Shown here: one piece after another, positions 45,520 to 56,587 of the stretch
Position numbering within the stretch: the stretch's first letter is position 1
Layout of the letters: the number at the start of each line of letters is the position of its first letter
Source: Neoarius graeffei
Lineage: Eukaryota > Chordata > Actinopteri > Siluriformes > Ariidae
NCBI RefSeq assembly: GCF_027579695.1
Contig: NC_083582.1
Coordinates: 3,811,878-3,875,877, forward strand
DNA length: 64,000 nucleotides
Direction: 5' to 3'
Notes under the pieces: generated by a model
What the model saw: the letters and a program-made list of their open reading frames with translations, nothing else
Told to the model about the DNA's origin: nothing
Database searches by the model: none
Position numbers and translations under genes: made by a program

Positions 45520-46215
45520 GGGTTGGAGTGAGTAGAGACTGGGATAAGAGAGGTGGGTGTGTGTGTGGGTTGGCCCAGGGGGGGCCCATTCAGAGCATTT
45601 TGTCCCGGGCCCAGCCAAAGCTGTCAGCGGCCCTGGATATGGCTACTGTAATTATAATTGTGTGCAAGTAGTTAAGGTAAAAATTTACGTTTATAGCTCT
45701 TTCTGGAGGGTTCAACTTGAGGACTATCGCGTTTGATGCTCCAACAATAGTCAGCCATCATATGTACATCCCATCTACCCTGATAACGTTCTTCCATAAC
45801 CTTCACATTATAGTCTTACTACAGCTAATCAGTGGAATTTTGCTTATCTGGAGGGTAAGCTGTGGAGAAAAAACTTGACGTGCTAGAAAAAAACAGACTG
45901 CAGTTTTGGAATCAGCATGCCAATTTTAGTTTTAATCAGCATAAAAATCTAACTCAACAGAAATTTTTTTTTCAAATTGTTCCCCAGTGTAATATGAGAT
46001 GCTTTAAACGTTTGCGTCCTCAGATACCTTTATAATTGATATAATGTAAATTTCTGTGTCTTGTAGCAGAACGCTACAAATTCCTTGTATTTCTTGTAAA
46101 CTTCCACAGTCATTCAATTTATTACCGGGTTGCGTATGACGTCATGTCCGGTTTCCTCTGTCACGGAGTCCTGCACATGGAGGGCAGACAGCTGATTACA
46201 CAACAAGACACTCAA

Positions 46216-46898
46216 GTGGGGTTTACATTAGACCGTATCAGCGGATCATCAGATTAACGTTTTTAAAACGATTAGTGTGCACACAGCAACGCCAATACAC
46301 GGATACGCTCGGCTCCGCAGGCATCCTGCGCTCCAAATCACTCCGCCCTGAACAGCGAGTGCCCTCTGGAGGGTGCGCACTCCGGCCCTGCGCAGCTCAC
46401 AGAGCACGCGAGTGAAGTGCACGAGCAGTGATTCGGGACTGAGCCGCTGTGTGTGTGATCTCGGTGCATGTCGGGCATGCACGTCACTTACCACTTGCAA
46501 GTGGAAGGATGGCAAGCCTAAAGACAATCATAACTACACAATGGGCAGTATTTGCATCAGTATTTGCAGTATCTTCATACTTTTATACTCTTTAATGAAA
46601 GGTGATACAAGGCGGAAGTTCGCGCCGTTTTTCAGCAGTCGCGTCACATGACCAACGCCAGCGAATCAGGAAGGTGGATGTCACAGTGACGTTGTCCAAT
46701 GACGACGCCAGCTAGAGCTCAGCACAGCGTATCCGCGTATTCTCAATGTTTACACAGCACCGGAGCTGACACGATCTGGATTGAATACGTGGACCCTGGC
46801 GGATTCCCGTTTCCCGGCGTTTCCAGGCGGTTTAATGTAAACGGACAGTGCATCCGCGAAGAAAACGAGACAGATACGGTCTAATGTAAACTTGGCCT
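46216..46898. mobile_element. MITE with GTTTACATTAGACC ends, copy 2 (inverted)
   Basis: The reverse complement of copy 1 over nearly its full length (GTTTACATTAGACCGTATCA at left, AGATACGGTCTAATGTAAAC at right). About 700 bp separates the two copies, giving a large potential foldback. Confidence 0.87.
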
Positions 46899-46929
46899 CA
46901 GAGAGGCGTCACTGCAATTCGCAAACTAA

Positions 46930-47137
46930 ATGCCACTTTGCTGCTGTGTGTTTGGCTGCTCGAAGCGCTCAAACAGAGAAATAGAGAAAAGTTTCTTCAG
47001 GGTACCTAAAGAAGTGAGTCATGAAGGCGCGAAAGTGAGAGAACTTACGAAATCCCGCCGAGAGAAATGGCTCTTGAACCTCTTTCTTCGAGTGGAGCTC
47101 AATCGGATCACGCTCGCGTTTGATCACTTCGTTAAAG
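46930..47137 (+). pseudogene. THAP-domain exon fragment
   Basis: MPLCCCVFGCSKRSNREIEK, then SFFRVPKE and LTKSRREKWLLNLFLRVEL and DHFVKG, followed by a donor AAAG|GTTTGT. The spacing matches a THAP zinc finger (C2CH), the DNA-binding domain of P-element and Kolobok-like transposases and of cellular THAP proteins. In the usual CxDHF box the Cys is replaced (LAFDHF), so zinc binding is probably lost. No downstream exon was found. Confidence 0.65.
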
Positions 47138-47379
47138 GTTTGTATGAACTTCAAGCCCCTTTTAGAGGTGTCTTTAAACAGATGTGGATCAGATTTTCCT
47201 CGTGTGCTTTGATTTTCTTGAACACTTTTGGCATAAACTTCAGTTTTTGGAGCTTTTTGAAAAGTTTCAAGCGTGTTTTCACCCTCGATGCATGTGCTCA
47301 CTTTCTAACATGAAAAAAAACCAGGACGCCAAACAAACATCGTTTACGCACGACTTCAGGGACAAGCACGATGAGTTGC

Positions 47380-47741
47380 GCTGAACAAGGCTTTAAAACA
47401 GCGCTGGCAAATATCAGTCGTAGATTTCCTTCTAACACTTTTACACCCAGATCATGGACCCAGCCACTGGTGAAAAGTCTTGAGCCTCCATGCTCTTGCA
47501 GTTCTTGAACTGCTTGCGTGTGCAGAACGACGCCTGGTGACCTACAGTAGTAGTTTGAAACATCTACATCTGTTACGGCCGGTAAAGCTTTAAAATCGTA
47601 GGGAAATTCTTTCTTCTTGAGTGTTTAGGGATCTATATTTTCACATTTTGATATTTTTTGCTGATACCTCTCTTGAATATTGGGTTCTAAGGTCTTGTAA
47701 TAATCTGACAGCTCGCATCCGTGTTTTGCCTCCACGGCCGC
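47380..47741 (-). pseudogene. Fragment of a repetitive SWIM/YqaJ-type fish gene
   Basis: From the minus ATG at 47741: MAAVEAKHGCELSDYYKTLE, then PNIQERYQQKISKCENIDP and a stop. The frame continues after it with KKKEFPYDFKALPAVTDVDV, and later FTSGWVHDLGVKVLEGNLRL. I recall this order from multicopy teleost proteins with SWIM and YqaJ-exonuclease regions; those later domains are not present here. The stop and two frame changes mark it as dead. It converges with the THAP exon from the other strand. Confidence 0.55.
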
Positions 47742-48023
47742 CATATCAGAACGTTTGCCCTCCAGCTGATAACTGGAAGTGAGACCGCATGCCAAAACAT
47801 TATATGATTGCAACCCAGCAATTCTATCTTGTTTAAAACAAAAAAAAATCTTTATTGCTGCTGTTTTGCTTTAACAGGGGAGTGGTTCATGACCTGACGT
47901 TTTACTGAGGATCTTTCCTTATTGATCAGTGACGGCCTCTGGAATGGAGGAACGCATTGTTCAGGTGGAGCGTTTGTGCCGATGGTGGAGTACAGTACAG
48001 CGGTAAATTAAGAAAATAAAATA

Positions 48024-49644
48024 CAGTTGTGGTCAGAAGTTTACATACAATGAATTGAATGCCATCTTGGATCTGAATGTCAGGGCAATATTTGGGCTTT
48101 CAGTAATTTCTTTGAACTGTTCTTTTTCTGTGGCAGAATGATTTTACAGCACACAGCTTTAATAAAAAAAAAAAAAACACTAGAATTTGGTGCACAAGTT
48201 TTAATTTTCTTTGGGTTTTCTGAAATTAACACAGGGTCAAAATTATACATACAGGGTCAAAAATATACATACAGCACACCTAATATTTGGGTAAAATGTC
48301 TCTTCGCAAGATTCACCTTAACCAAACATTTTTGTTTACCATGAACAAGCTTCTGGCAGAATTCTGGTTGGATATTTCACAACTCTTCATGGTAGAATTA
48401 ATAGAGTTCAATTAATTTTTTTTTTTGGCATGGACTCGACTTATAAGCACAGTGCATACAGTATATTTTCAATTGGGTTGAAGTCAGGACTTGTTTTAAG
48501 CTTAATGTTAGCCTGCTTTATCCTCCACAACCAGCTCTGATGCGCGTTTGGGTTCATTCTCCTGTTGTAACTCCCAAGTCCCAAGTCGTGTTCAAGTTTC
48601 TGATGGTTTATGCTGAAGAATTCTGAGGTCGTCCTCCTTCTTCATTATTCCATCCACTTTGTGCAATGAACCAGTTCCACTGGCAGCAAAACCGCCCCAG
48701 AGAATGATGATCCTACCACCACCACCAGCTGCTACAGTGCCTCTCTGTACATGGTGGTCATTGTGGCCAAACAACTCAATCTTTGTCTCATCTGACCATA
48801 CAGCTTTCCTCCAGAACGCTTTTTCTTTGCCTGTGTGGTCAGCTTCAAACTTTAGTTAAGCTTGAAGGTGTCAATTTTGGAGCAGGGGTTTATTTCTTGG
48901 ATAGCAGCCTCTTAGCCCATGGTGATCTGAACTGTGATCCATCAGCTTCCAGTTCATGGCAGGGCTGTGCCATGGTGGTTCCCAGGTTGTTCTTGACCAT
49001 CCAAACCAATTTCCTTTCAGCTGAAGGTGACAGTTTGGGTTTTCTTGAAGCAAAGTGACTTGGCAAAGTGACTACACCTCACAATAACTTGGATACAATT
49101 GTTTGAACTGATCTTGGAATTTGCAGTTGTTTAGAAATGGCTCCAAGAGACATTCTGGAGTTGTGTATATCTGTGATCCTCTTTCTCAGATCTGCACTGA
49201 GCTCTTTGGACTTTCCCATTTTACTGTGTGTTGGCCAATCCAATGAATGCTGTAAACAAATCCTTTTTATGAAGGCACAGAGACGCTACCAGCTGTAGTC
49301 AATCATCATCACTAACAGGAAGTTAAGAGACCTTGGCTTTGGCAAGATAAGAGACATTTTGGAAGTTTCAGCACCTCGGAATTAATAATCTAAGTGAGTG
49401 TATGTAAATATTTGACCCTGTATGTATAATTTTGACCCTGTGTTGATTTCAGAAAACCTAAGGAAAATTAAAACTTGTGCACCAAATTCTAGTGTTTTTT
49501 TTTTATTAAAGCTGTACGCTGTACAATCATTCTGCCACAGAAAAAGAACAGTTCAAAGAAATTACTGAAAGCCCAAATATTGCCATGACATTCAGATCCA
49601 AGATGACATTCATGTCACTGTATGTAAACTTCTGACCACAACTG
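48024..49644 (-). mobile_element. Tc1-type transposon with about 230-bp inverted repeats
   Basis: Ends CAGTTGTGGTCAGAAGTTTA / TAAACTTCTGACCACAACTG with TA on both sides (48022-48023, 49645-49646). The inverted repeats extend about 230 bp, including TTTGGTGCACAAGTTTTAAT near both inner edges. 1.62 kb in total. Confidence 0.92.
48300..49219 (-). pseudogene. Degenerate Tc1 transposase
   Basis: It starts MGKSKELSADLRKRITDIHN at 49219 and runs to about 48300. It keeps FGHNDHHVQRGTVAAGGGGR, LWGGFAASGTGSLHKVDGIM and SPDFNPI-like catalytic surroundings. Several frame changes and stops interrupt it, and no ORF exceeds 60 codons, so it cannot make transposase. Confidence 0.8.
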
Positions 49645-50990
49645 TAGGAACAAAAGGAGTCAAAGTTTGCTTCGTGGTCGTGTTATTCAGACACTTTCTC
49701 TGGTTTCTTGGATTTAAACCCTGGGAGAAACGGCTGACAGTAACTCAGCTACATGGGAGTCACTGACTGGCCTGTTGAACTGGTTCTTCCTTTGTTTGAT
49801 CAGTGGATATTGGATGAATTCAAGACTCCCCAGACACGGTTTGAAAAGAATTCTTTTTGATTTCCCTGAGGCTGGATGACTTGTTGTTTGCTGATTATCC
49901 TAACTTAGTTTATTTCCCCGTGCCCTCCACTTTTCTACGCTGGCAAACAATCCCACAATATCACGGCTCTCTCTATAAACAATTCCAACCTCTTTAACTC
50001 ACTCTCTCCTTACCCACAGACAGTCTGATTATTTTTTATGTTTATTCATCTCCAATTATTTTGTCCTTTGATGTTTCGTGCATTACTTTATTGTTTCATT
50101 TGTCTGATTTACTTAATTCAGTGTTTAAGTTCATGCGACGCCGTCGCCGACGTTGTCAGAGCTTCAGTGTAATCAGATTTGGTTTCAGGTAAAGAGTTGA
50201 CAAAAGACGTTGGTGTTTATGAGGACTGAGAGCTCTTAATATTTTTATTTTTTTGGATCTTTGTTACGTTTAGAATTACACTCTGTCCAGTCGGCCTTTG
50301 ATATTGGCTTGCTAATTTTTTTTGTGTGCGTGTTGAGCGTGTTGCAGTCAGGTTAATGTCTTCGGCTTATGTCAGCCTACTGGGCCTAATTTGATTTTTG
50401 ATTCTGCTATTACATCATTATACTTTTTCGTTTCTACAGTTACTGCCTCATCCTAGTCCTGGGTCTGACTTTAAACTGCAACTGGTGGGGAGTCTCAGGT
50501 CCAGGAGGACTTGAGTATTGGGGAAAGTGGAGTTATCCTTTAATCACCATTGCTCCCAGGTCGGCTCTGACCCGGAGTGGTAGCACCTGCCTGGGTTCCA
50601 GCTATGGGTTACATAGTACATCACCAATAAGGTGCTGGCAGCAGGGCGCTTTTTGGTGCAGTGTGGCAGATGAACCCAACAGGGTCAATGGCACACCACC
50701 AGATGGCATGTGTAAGAGCCACTCAAATGACCAACGGATGGCATCACTCGGCAAGTCAGTTGTCACTGCGGGGCGACTTCCATACCCATCAGGTCTGTGG
50801 CACTTTGGGACACTACTTGCATCAGGTCTGGAGGTCCAGAGAGAACACAATGGGAGCACGACATCATTTATCTTACCTTACTGTACAAGGTGCTTCATTA
50901 GGAGAGGAGAATAAGTCTTGTGCTTTCTGGTGCGGGCCTCGCAGCCCATCTGCATTTCTGCGCATCCGAATGAAGCAGTCATCATCGCTA
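49645..50990. other. Residual body of the composite element, no ORF
   Basis: Sequence between the Tc1 and a SINE. GC-richer from about 50460. ORFs on both strands at 50600-50900 overlap and show no domain. May be the old interior of the pogo-like composite. Confidence 0.4.
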
Positions 50991-51346
50991 GTGAGGTTAG
51001 CGCTGTCGCCTCACAGCAAGAAGGTCCGGGTTCGAGCCCCGTGGCCGGCGAGGGCCTTTCTGTGTGGAGTTTGCATGTTCTCCCCGTGTCCGCGTGGGTT
51101 TCCTCCGGGTGCTCCGGTTTCCCCCACAGTCCAAAGACATGCAGGTTAGGTTAACTGGTGACTCTAAATTGAGCGTAGGTGTGAATGTCAGTGTGAATGG
51201 TTGTCTGTGTCTATGTGTCAGCCCTGTGATGACCTGGCGACTTGTCCAGGGTGAACCCCGCCTTTCGCCCGTAGTCAGCTGGGATAGGCTCCAGCTTGCC
51301 TGCGACCCTGTACAACAGGATAAAGCGGCTACAGATAATGAGATGA
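50991..51346 (+). repeat. tRNA-derived SINE, 5'-shortened
   Basis: Plus copy starting inside the A-box region (GTGAGGTTAGCGCTGTCGCC); the first about 15 bp of the head are lost. It ends GATAATGAGATGATG. No clear target duplication. Confidence 0.88.
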
Positions 51347-51644
51347 TGAAAAGCTGTAGCATAGTGTCAACTGGACTTCAATTTGACAGATGCCTGGCAC
51401 CTGAACAATAAAAGAAAAACTGTTAGTTATGTGAACTCCTGGTTGGGCTGCGTTACAGTCTGTATATGTCTGTTTTGTGTACTGTATGTATTATTTATGT
51501 TTAGGAACCCTGGAAGATTAACCCCATAAGGGACTAAACAGTATCTCAATCAACTGAAACTCAAACTACTGAGCATGGTCAGAGCTGGAGCTTGTAGCGG
51601 ATTGGGGCAAGTGATCATTTTACAACCGACCCCACTCTCCCCTA

Positions 51645-52230
51645 ATCAAGCCATCAATAAAATAAAATTATAAAAATGAATAAATCTTAATTAGAACTGA
51701 GCACAGACATCATTTTCGTATCTGATTCCACTGCGAGTGTAACTCGAATCCCTCCATGGACAAGATAATAGCGAGTGCGCAGCAAACTCCAACAGAGAAA
51801 CACTTTATCAGTCCCTCATAATCATTTCAGCATGAAAGAACAACATGTTTACATCAAGGAACACTGATATCTAATGCAGCATCACTCTTACAGACAAAAA
51901 GGAGAAAAAAGTGACCCTTTTTTTTTAAAATAAAAATGTACCCAAACCAGGTATTTCCTTTGCATGATTTTACATCATTACAGAATATTTACTGTCACAA
52001 TACAATCAAATGGAAATGAGCTGCAACATTCCCAAATATTTCTCAAGATATTTGCAGTTTCTCACTGTAACATCTTCTGATGTTTATAAAACCCTAATCA
52101 GATATTTAGGTATTGGTGAGAGGGAAACGTACACACTCCAGCCGTCTGAGATGAGACACACCCATATACACTCACATTACAGTTACAGACTATAGACCAG
52201 AATAAGCTCCTCTGTGAAATTATACTCCTC
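51645..52230. other. Spacer, nothing recognised
   Basis: AT-rich sequence between the composite element and the next Tc1. No gene or repeat was identified. Confidence 0.4.
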
Positions 52231-52232
52231 TA

Positions 52233-53662
52233 CAGTGGTGCTTGAAAGTTTGTGAACCCTTTAGAATTTTCTATATTTCTGCATAAATATGACCTAAAAC
52301 ATCATCAGATTTTCACACAAGGCCTAAAAGTAGATAAAGAGAACCCAGTTAAACAAATGAGACAAAAATATTATACTTGCTCATTTATTTATTGAGGAAA
52401 ATGATCCAATATTACATATCTGTGAGTGGCAAAAGTATGTGAACCTCTAGGATTAGCAGTTAATTTGAAGGTGAAATTAGAGTCAGGTGTTTTCAATCAA
52501 TGGGATGACAATCAGGTGTGAGTGGGCACCCTGTTTTATTTAAAGAACAGGGATCTATCAAAGTCTGATCTTCACAACACATGTTTGTGGAAGTGTATCA
52601 TGGCACGAACAAAGGAGATTTCTGAGGACCTCAGAAAAAGCGTTGTTGATGCTCATCAGGCTGGAAAAGGTTACAAAACCATCTCTAAAGAGTTTGGACT
52701 CCACCAATCCACAGTCAGACAGATTGTGGACAAATGGAGGAAATTCAAGACCATTGTTACCCTCCCCAGGAGTGGTCGACCAACAAAGATCACTCCAAGA
52801 GCAAGGCGTGCAATAGTCAGCGAGGTCACAAAGGACCCCAGGGTAACTTCTAAGCAACTGAAGGCCTCTCTCACATTGGCTAATGTTCATGTTCATGAGT
52901 CCACCATCAGGAGAACACTGAACAACAATGGTGTGCATGGCAGGGTTGCAAGGAGAAAGCCACTGCTCTCCAAAAAGAACACTGCTGCTCGTCTGCAGTT
53001 TGCTAAAGATCACGTGGACAAGCCAGAAGTCTATTGGAAAAATGTTTTGTGGATGGATGAGACCAAAATAGAACTTTTTGGTTTAAAAGAGAAGCATTAT
53101 GTTTGGAGAAAGGAAAACACTGCATTCCAGCATAAGAACCTTATCCCATCTGGGAAACATGGTGGTGGTAGTATCATGGTTCGGGTCTGTTTTGCTGCAT
53201 CTGGGCCAGGACGGCTTGCCGCCATTGATGGAACAATGAATTCTGAATTATACCAGCGAATTCTAAAGGAAAATGTCAGGACATCTGTCCATGAACTGAA
53301 TCTCAAGAGAAGGTGGTTCATGCAGCAAGACAACGACCTTAAGCACACAAGTCGTTCTACCAAAGAATGGTTAAAGAAGAATAAAGTTAATGTTTTGGAA
53401 TGGCCAAGTCAAAGTCCTGACCTTAATCCAATTGAAATGTTGTGGAAGGACCTGAAGCGAGCAGTTCATGTGAGGAAACCCACCAACATCCCAGAGTTGA
53501 AGCTGTTCTGTACAGAGGAACGGGCTAAAATTCCTCCAAGCCGGTGTGCAGGACTGATCAACGGTTACCGCAAACGTTTAGTTGCAGTTATTGCTGCACA
53601 AGGGGGTCACACCAGATACTGAAAGCAAAGGTTCACATACTTTTGCCCCTCACAGATATAAA
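52233..53662 (+). mobile_element. Tc1 transposon lacking its right outer inverted repeat
   Basis: The left end CAGTGGTGCTTGAAAGTTTG follows TA at 52231-52232, with an inner repeat ATATCTGTGAGTGGCAAAAG near 52420. On the right only the inner repeat (GGTTCACATACTTTTGCCCC) is present; the terminal copy is missing after about 53662. It therefore cannot be excised as a normal Tc1. A deleted relative lies at 61807-62404. Confidence 0.9.
52600..53622 (+). CDS. Tc1 transposase, full-length ORF
   Basis: 340 codons from ATG at 52600 (MARTKEISEDLRKSVVDAHQ), the usual Tc1 start and length; the frame is also open upstream from 52522, but that part is UTR. It has two helix-turn-helix parts (LHQSTVRQIVDKW; RAIVSEVTKDPRVTSKQL) and a DD34E catalytic triad (VLWMDETK; FMQQDNDLKHTS; SPDLNPIEMLWKDLKR). 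Odd positions against the usual consensus: QQDNDPKHT has Leu for Pro, and IMVWGCF reads IMVRVCF. The ORF is open, but these changes and the lost right end suggest a declining copy. Confidence 0.92.
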   Translation: MARTKEISEDLRKSVVDAHQAGKGYKTISKEFGLHQSTVRQIVDKWRKFKTIVTLPRSGRPTKITPRARRAIVSEVTKDPRVTSKQLKASLTLANVHVHESTIRRTLNNNGVHGRVARRKPLLSKKNTAARLQFAKDHVDKPEVYWKNVLWMDETKIELFGLKEKHYVWRKENTAFQHKNLIPSGKHGGGSIMVRVCFAASGPGRLAAIDGTMNSELYQRILKENVRTSVHELNLKRRWFMQQDNDLKHTSRSTKEWLKKNKVNVLEWPSQSPDLNPIEMLWKDLKRAVHVRKPTNIPELKLFCTEERAKIPPSRCAGLINGYRKRLVAVIAAQGGHTRY

Positions 53663-54033
53663 TATCTGTCTAAATATCATTAAACTATCCCCCGGAGAAT
53701 GAGTGAGGTGAGAAGCCTACACCATGATGAACTTTGACCTTTCTTCAAAGATGGACTGAGAGCTTAATAAATACTGGGTGAAGAGCATCACAGAGCCTGG
53801 ATCATAAAACTGTCACTGGAAGGGTTTCTACTTTATTTACCATGACCTTTACACGCGCACACACGTATGTCTCCCTCATATCACAGTGCTGTTGAATTCT
53901 GGGTTCTGATTGGTCAGAAGGGTTGATTAATTCTCTATAACAGCAGCACACACAGTGGTTTGTTACTTACACATAACACACTCCACAACATTCATAACAT
54001 GGATTAAATTCATAAAATATTAATAAACCACGC

Positions 54034-54070
<37 letters not shown>

Positions 54071-54541
54071 TCTCTTTCATTAACTTTCAGCAGAGATAAG
54101 ACTCCAGAGTTTTATGACCTAATGACCTTCTACTGTTCTAACCTGAATAACGAGCCGTGGAAACATCCAATAAACATCCAGACAGCGAAGTCGGACATTT
54201 AAAATAAAATATTAACTCCAGCATCTCAAATGTTTGAGACAGGACCCTGAAATCTTTAGAAAAAAGGTTCCAGGTGTAAAGATTATATTATAGAAAGCAG
54301 GAATCGTTAACTGTTCAGATAATCCTGAGGAACACATCTGCTCTAGAGTTTACAAAACAAATCCAGTTTATAAAGCTTTACGTCATACACAAGCAGTTCA
54401 GAGTGGTTTACGACAACGAAAGCGACTGAAATACGTCGAGCTAATTACGTTGGAAAACTGAGAATCTGGAGCATTAAATGTGTACTTGTATTTTCCACGT
54501 GAGAACTCGCAGGCTTTATTTACAGAAAATATTCTCAGTGC
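53663..54541. other. Spacer with a (TC)n tract
   Basis: (TC)n at about 54032-54074. Otherwise no gene or element recognised, and no match to the missing ush1g first exon. Confidence 0.4.
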
Positions 54542-54911
54542 TGGGCAGCACGGTGGTGTAGTGGTTAGCGCTGTCGCCTCACAGCAAGAAGGTCCTGGGT
54601 TCGAGCCCCGGGGCCAGCGAGGGCCTTTCTGTGCGGAGTTTGCATGTTCTCCCCGTGTCCGCGTGGGTTTCCTCCGGGTGCTCCGGTTTCCCCCACAGTC
54701 CAAAGACATGCAGGTTAGGTTAACTGGTGACTCTAAATTGAGCGTAGGTGTGAATGTGAGTGTGAATGGTTGTCTGTGTCTATGTGTCAGCCCTGTGATG
54801 ACCTGGTGACTTGTCCAGGGTGAACCCCGCCTTTCGCCCGTAGTCAGCTGGGATAGGATCCAGCTCGCCTGCGACCCTGTAGAACAGGATAAAGCGGCTA
54901 GAGATAATGAG
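54542..54911 (+). repeat. tRNA-derived SINE
   Basis: Full-length plus copy beginning GGGCAGCACGGTGGTGTAGT, with B-box GGGTTCGAGCCCC. Target duplication ATTCTCAGTGC at 54531-54541 and 54912-54922. Confidence 0.92.
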
Positions 54912-54922
54912 ATTCTCAGTGC

Positions 54923-55682
54923 GCTATTTTACACTTGAAGTCACAAACAAAAAGGCTGAAACGTATGAACATGAAAACACTTCTGGCACGAAAACCTCTT
55001 TAACATGATTCACAGCTTTGAATCCACCTGTCTCGACTTCTGCAAACACAGTAGACTCGTTGCAAAACTGATTTGTTTGCTTGTAACCACTTCACAGACG
55101 GATCAGAACTGGGGCGGGGTCAGTGCGGATGGAGGTAACTTGTGACTAATCAAAAGAGCCTATTTTAGAGCAGAAGAAGTGATTAAAGCGAGTTAACCAG
55201 CAGAAGCTGAAGTTCTGTGTCTGACTGTATTTCTGATAATCCCGTAAACACGATCAACATTAACGTTCATCTTATGGCTTAATGTTCTTCACAGTGTTAG
55301 TTTGGATTGTTCTGATCGCATTTAGTTAGAGACGAGTCTCTCAGTGAAATAATCATAACACAATGGGTCATTCTTTCTTCGGTCTCGTGAAGCTCATCAG
55401 TCAGCTGTCTATCATAACGATCTGGTCATTACAAGTCGAGCAACATGTTCACCACTCCAGATCACTAACCCACTTCCTGTTTACTGAGTGCTCCAGATTC
55501 ATGTGATTTCCTCACATGCTATAAAAACACTATTTTCAATTACTCTTCGCGAAGTCTTGCCAACGTTTCTAATTTCGTATTATATATTCTGGTGACATTT
55601 GCGTGATGAGTTTTCTGTTGCTCATTCGCGTGTTACATCAATGATATCATGCCACTGTGTGGGTCATTTAAATGGTTGGAGT
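54923..55682. other. Spacer, nothing recognised
   Basis: No ORF with a domain and no transposon end was seen. Confidence 0.4.
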
Positions 55683-56520
55683 CAGTGCTGTAGTCGAGTC
55701 ACTAAATCTCGAGTCCGAGTCCAGTCTCGAGTCCCCAGTGTTCAAGTTCGAGTCATTAAAGAAAATTTCAAGTTGAGTCCGAGTCAAGTCCACTATCGAT
55801 CCGAGTCAAGTCTGAGAACAAGACTCCACCCGCACCATGTGACGGTGTCTGTTTCAGCATCATTAACATTAGTTTGTTCCTGAACATGGTGTATGAACAG
55901 GTGAATGTGCTTCTCTTTATCAGGGAGTGTGAAGTATTCTGTCAGAGACGGTTGGGAGACGGATGTGAGTGCAGAAGGTGTGTTTATTAATACAAGTGAA
56001 GATGGTAAACAATCCAGAACGGCAGGCAAAATTGTAAAACGGTGAAACAGGCGATAGGTCAAATGAAGCACAAACAGGCTATCGTAGACTCGGCAGGATC
56101 AAAGACGAGAAACAGGAAATCAGGGATCAGGAAACCAAACAGGGAAATAAGGCTTGGTAACGTGTCAGCAATGCAACTCAATACTTCGCAAAGTAAGTGT
56201 GTTTTCACAGTTTTTATATCTTGTGCATGTGCAAGTTGTTTACGGCATCTGTGAGAGTCCGCTTGGCACGCGCGCGCTGTACAGAGCGCGCCCGATATGA
56301 AATTAGTACAAAATTAATGTAGATATAAATATCTTATGCCAAATTATTATGGCATGTTACAAAAAATAAAGAAAAAATCCAAATCCTCGTTTCCAGTTTG
56401 CGAGTCTGAATGCAGTTAATGTCCGAGTCCAAGTCTGAATCATCAGCGCTCAAGTCCAAGTTGAGTCACAAGTCCTTAAAATTAGGGCACAAGTTGGATT
56501 CGAGTCCGAGTCCTGCCCTG
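55683..56520. mobile_element. Probable non-autonomous hAT-like element (GAGTCCGAGTC repeats)
   Basis: The left end CAGTGCTGTAGTCGAGTCAC and the right end, reversed, CAGGGCAGGACTCGGACTCG share a CAG...GAGTC pattern. Subterminal regions are filled with GAGTC/GAGTCC words in opposite orientation. No 8-bp duplication could be found, and the internal ORFs are not recognisable. Confidence 0.5.
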
Positions 56521-56587
56521 TGTCCAGAATCACTCACTCATTCACTACTCCCTGCTCACTATCTAGGGAATTCTATATAGAGGACTA

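Larger units (their letters stand above)
43945..45635 (+). mobile_element. Internally deleted hAT (ZMYM1-like type)
   Basis: Ends CAGGCCCGCCGACAGGGGGG and (reversed) CAGGGCCGCTGACAGCTTTG. Both continue into TGTCCCGGGCCCA. The 8-bp duplication GATATGGC at 43937-43944 and 45636-45643 is exact. It contains the two ends of a transposase ORF and a MITE. Confidence 0.93.
36851..51642. mobile_element. Composite pogo-like element inflated to 14.8 kb
   Basis: Left end GGGGAGAGTGGGGTCAGTTG at 36851. Right end, reversed, GGGGAGAGTGGGGTCGGTTG from 51642. TA flanks both (36849-36850, 51643-51644). Termini resemble the pogo-like element at 12393 (GGGGAGACCGGGTATGGTTG). Between the ends lie hAT 36882-43318, hAT 43945-45635, two MITE copies, THAP and SWIM fragments, Tc1 48024-49644 and a SINE. 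The residue not assigned to insertions is about 4 kb and holds no transposase I can identify. Pairing these ends 14.8 kb apart is an inference. Confidence 0.6.

Noticed and set aside
50597..51149. 162-codon ORF starting MWQMNPTGSMAHHQ
   Set aside because: It has no domain, overlaps ORFs on both strands and runs into a SINE, so it is most likely chance.
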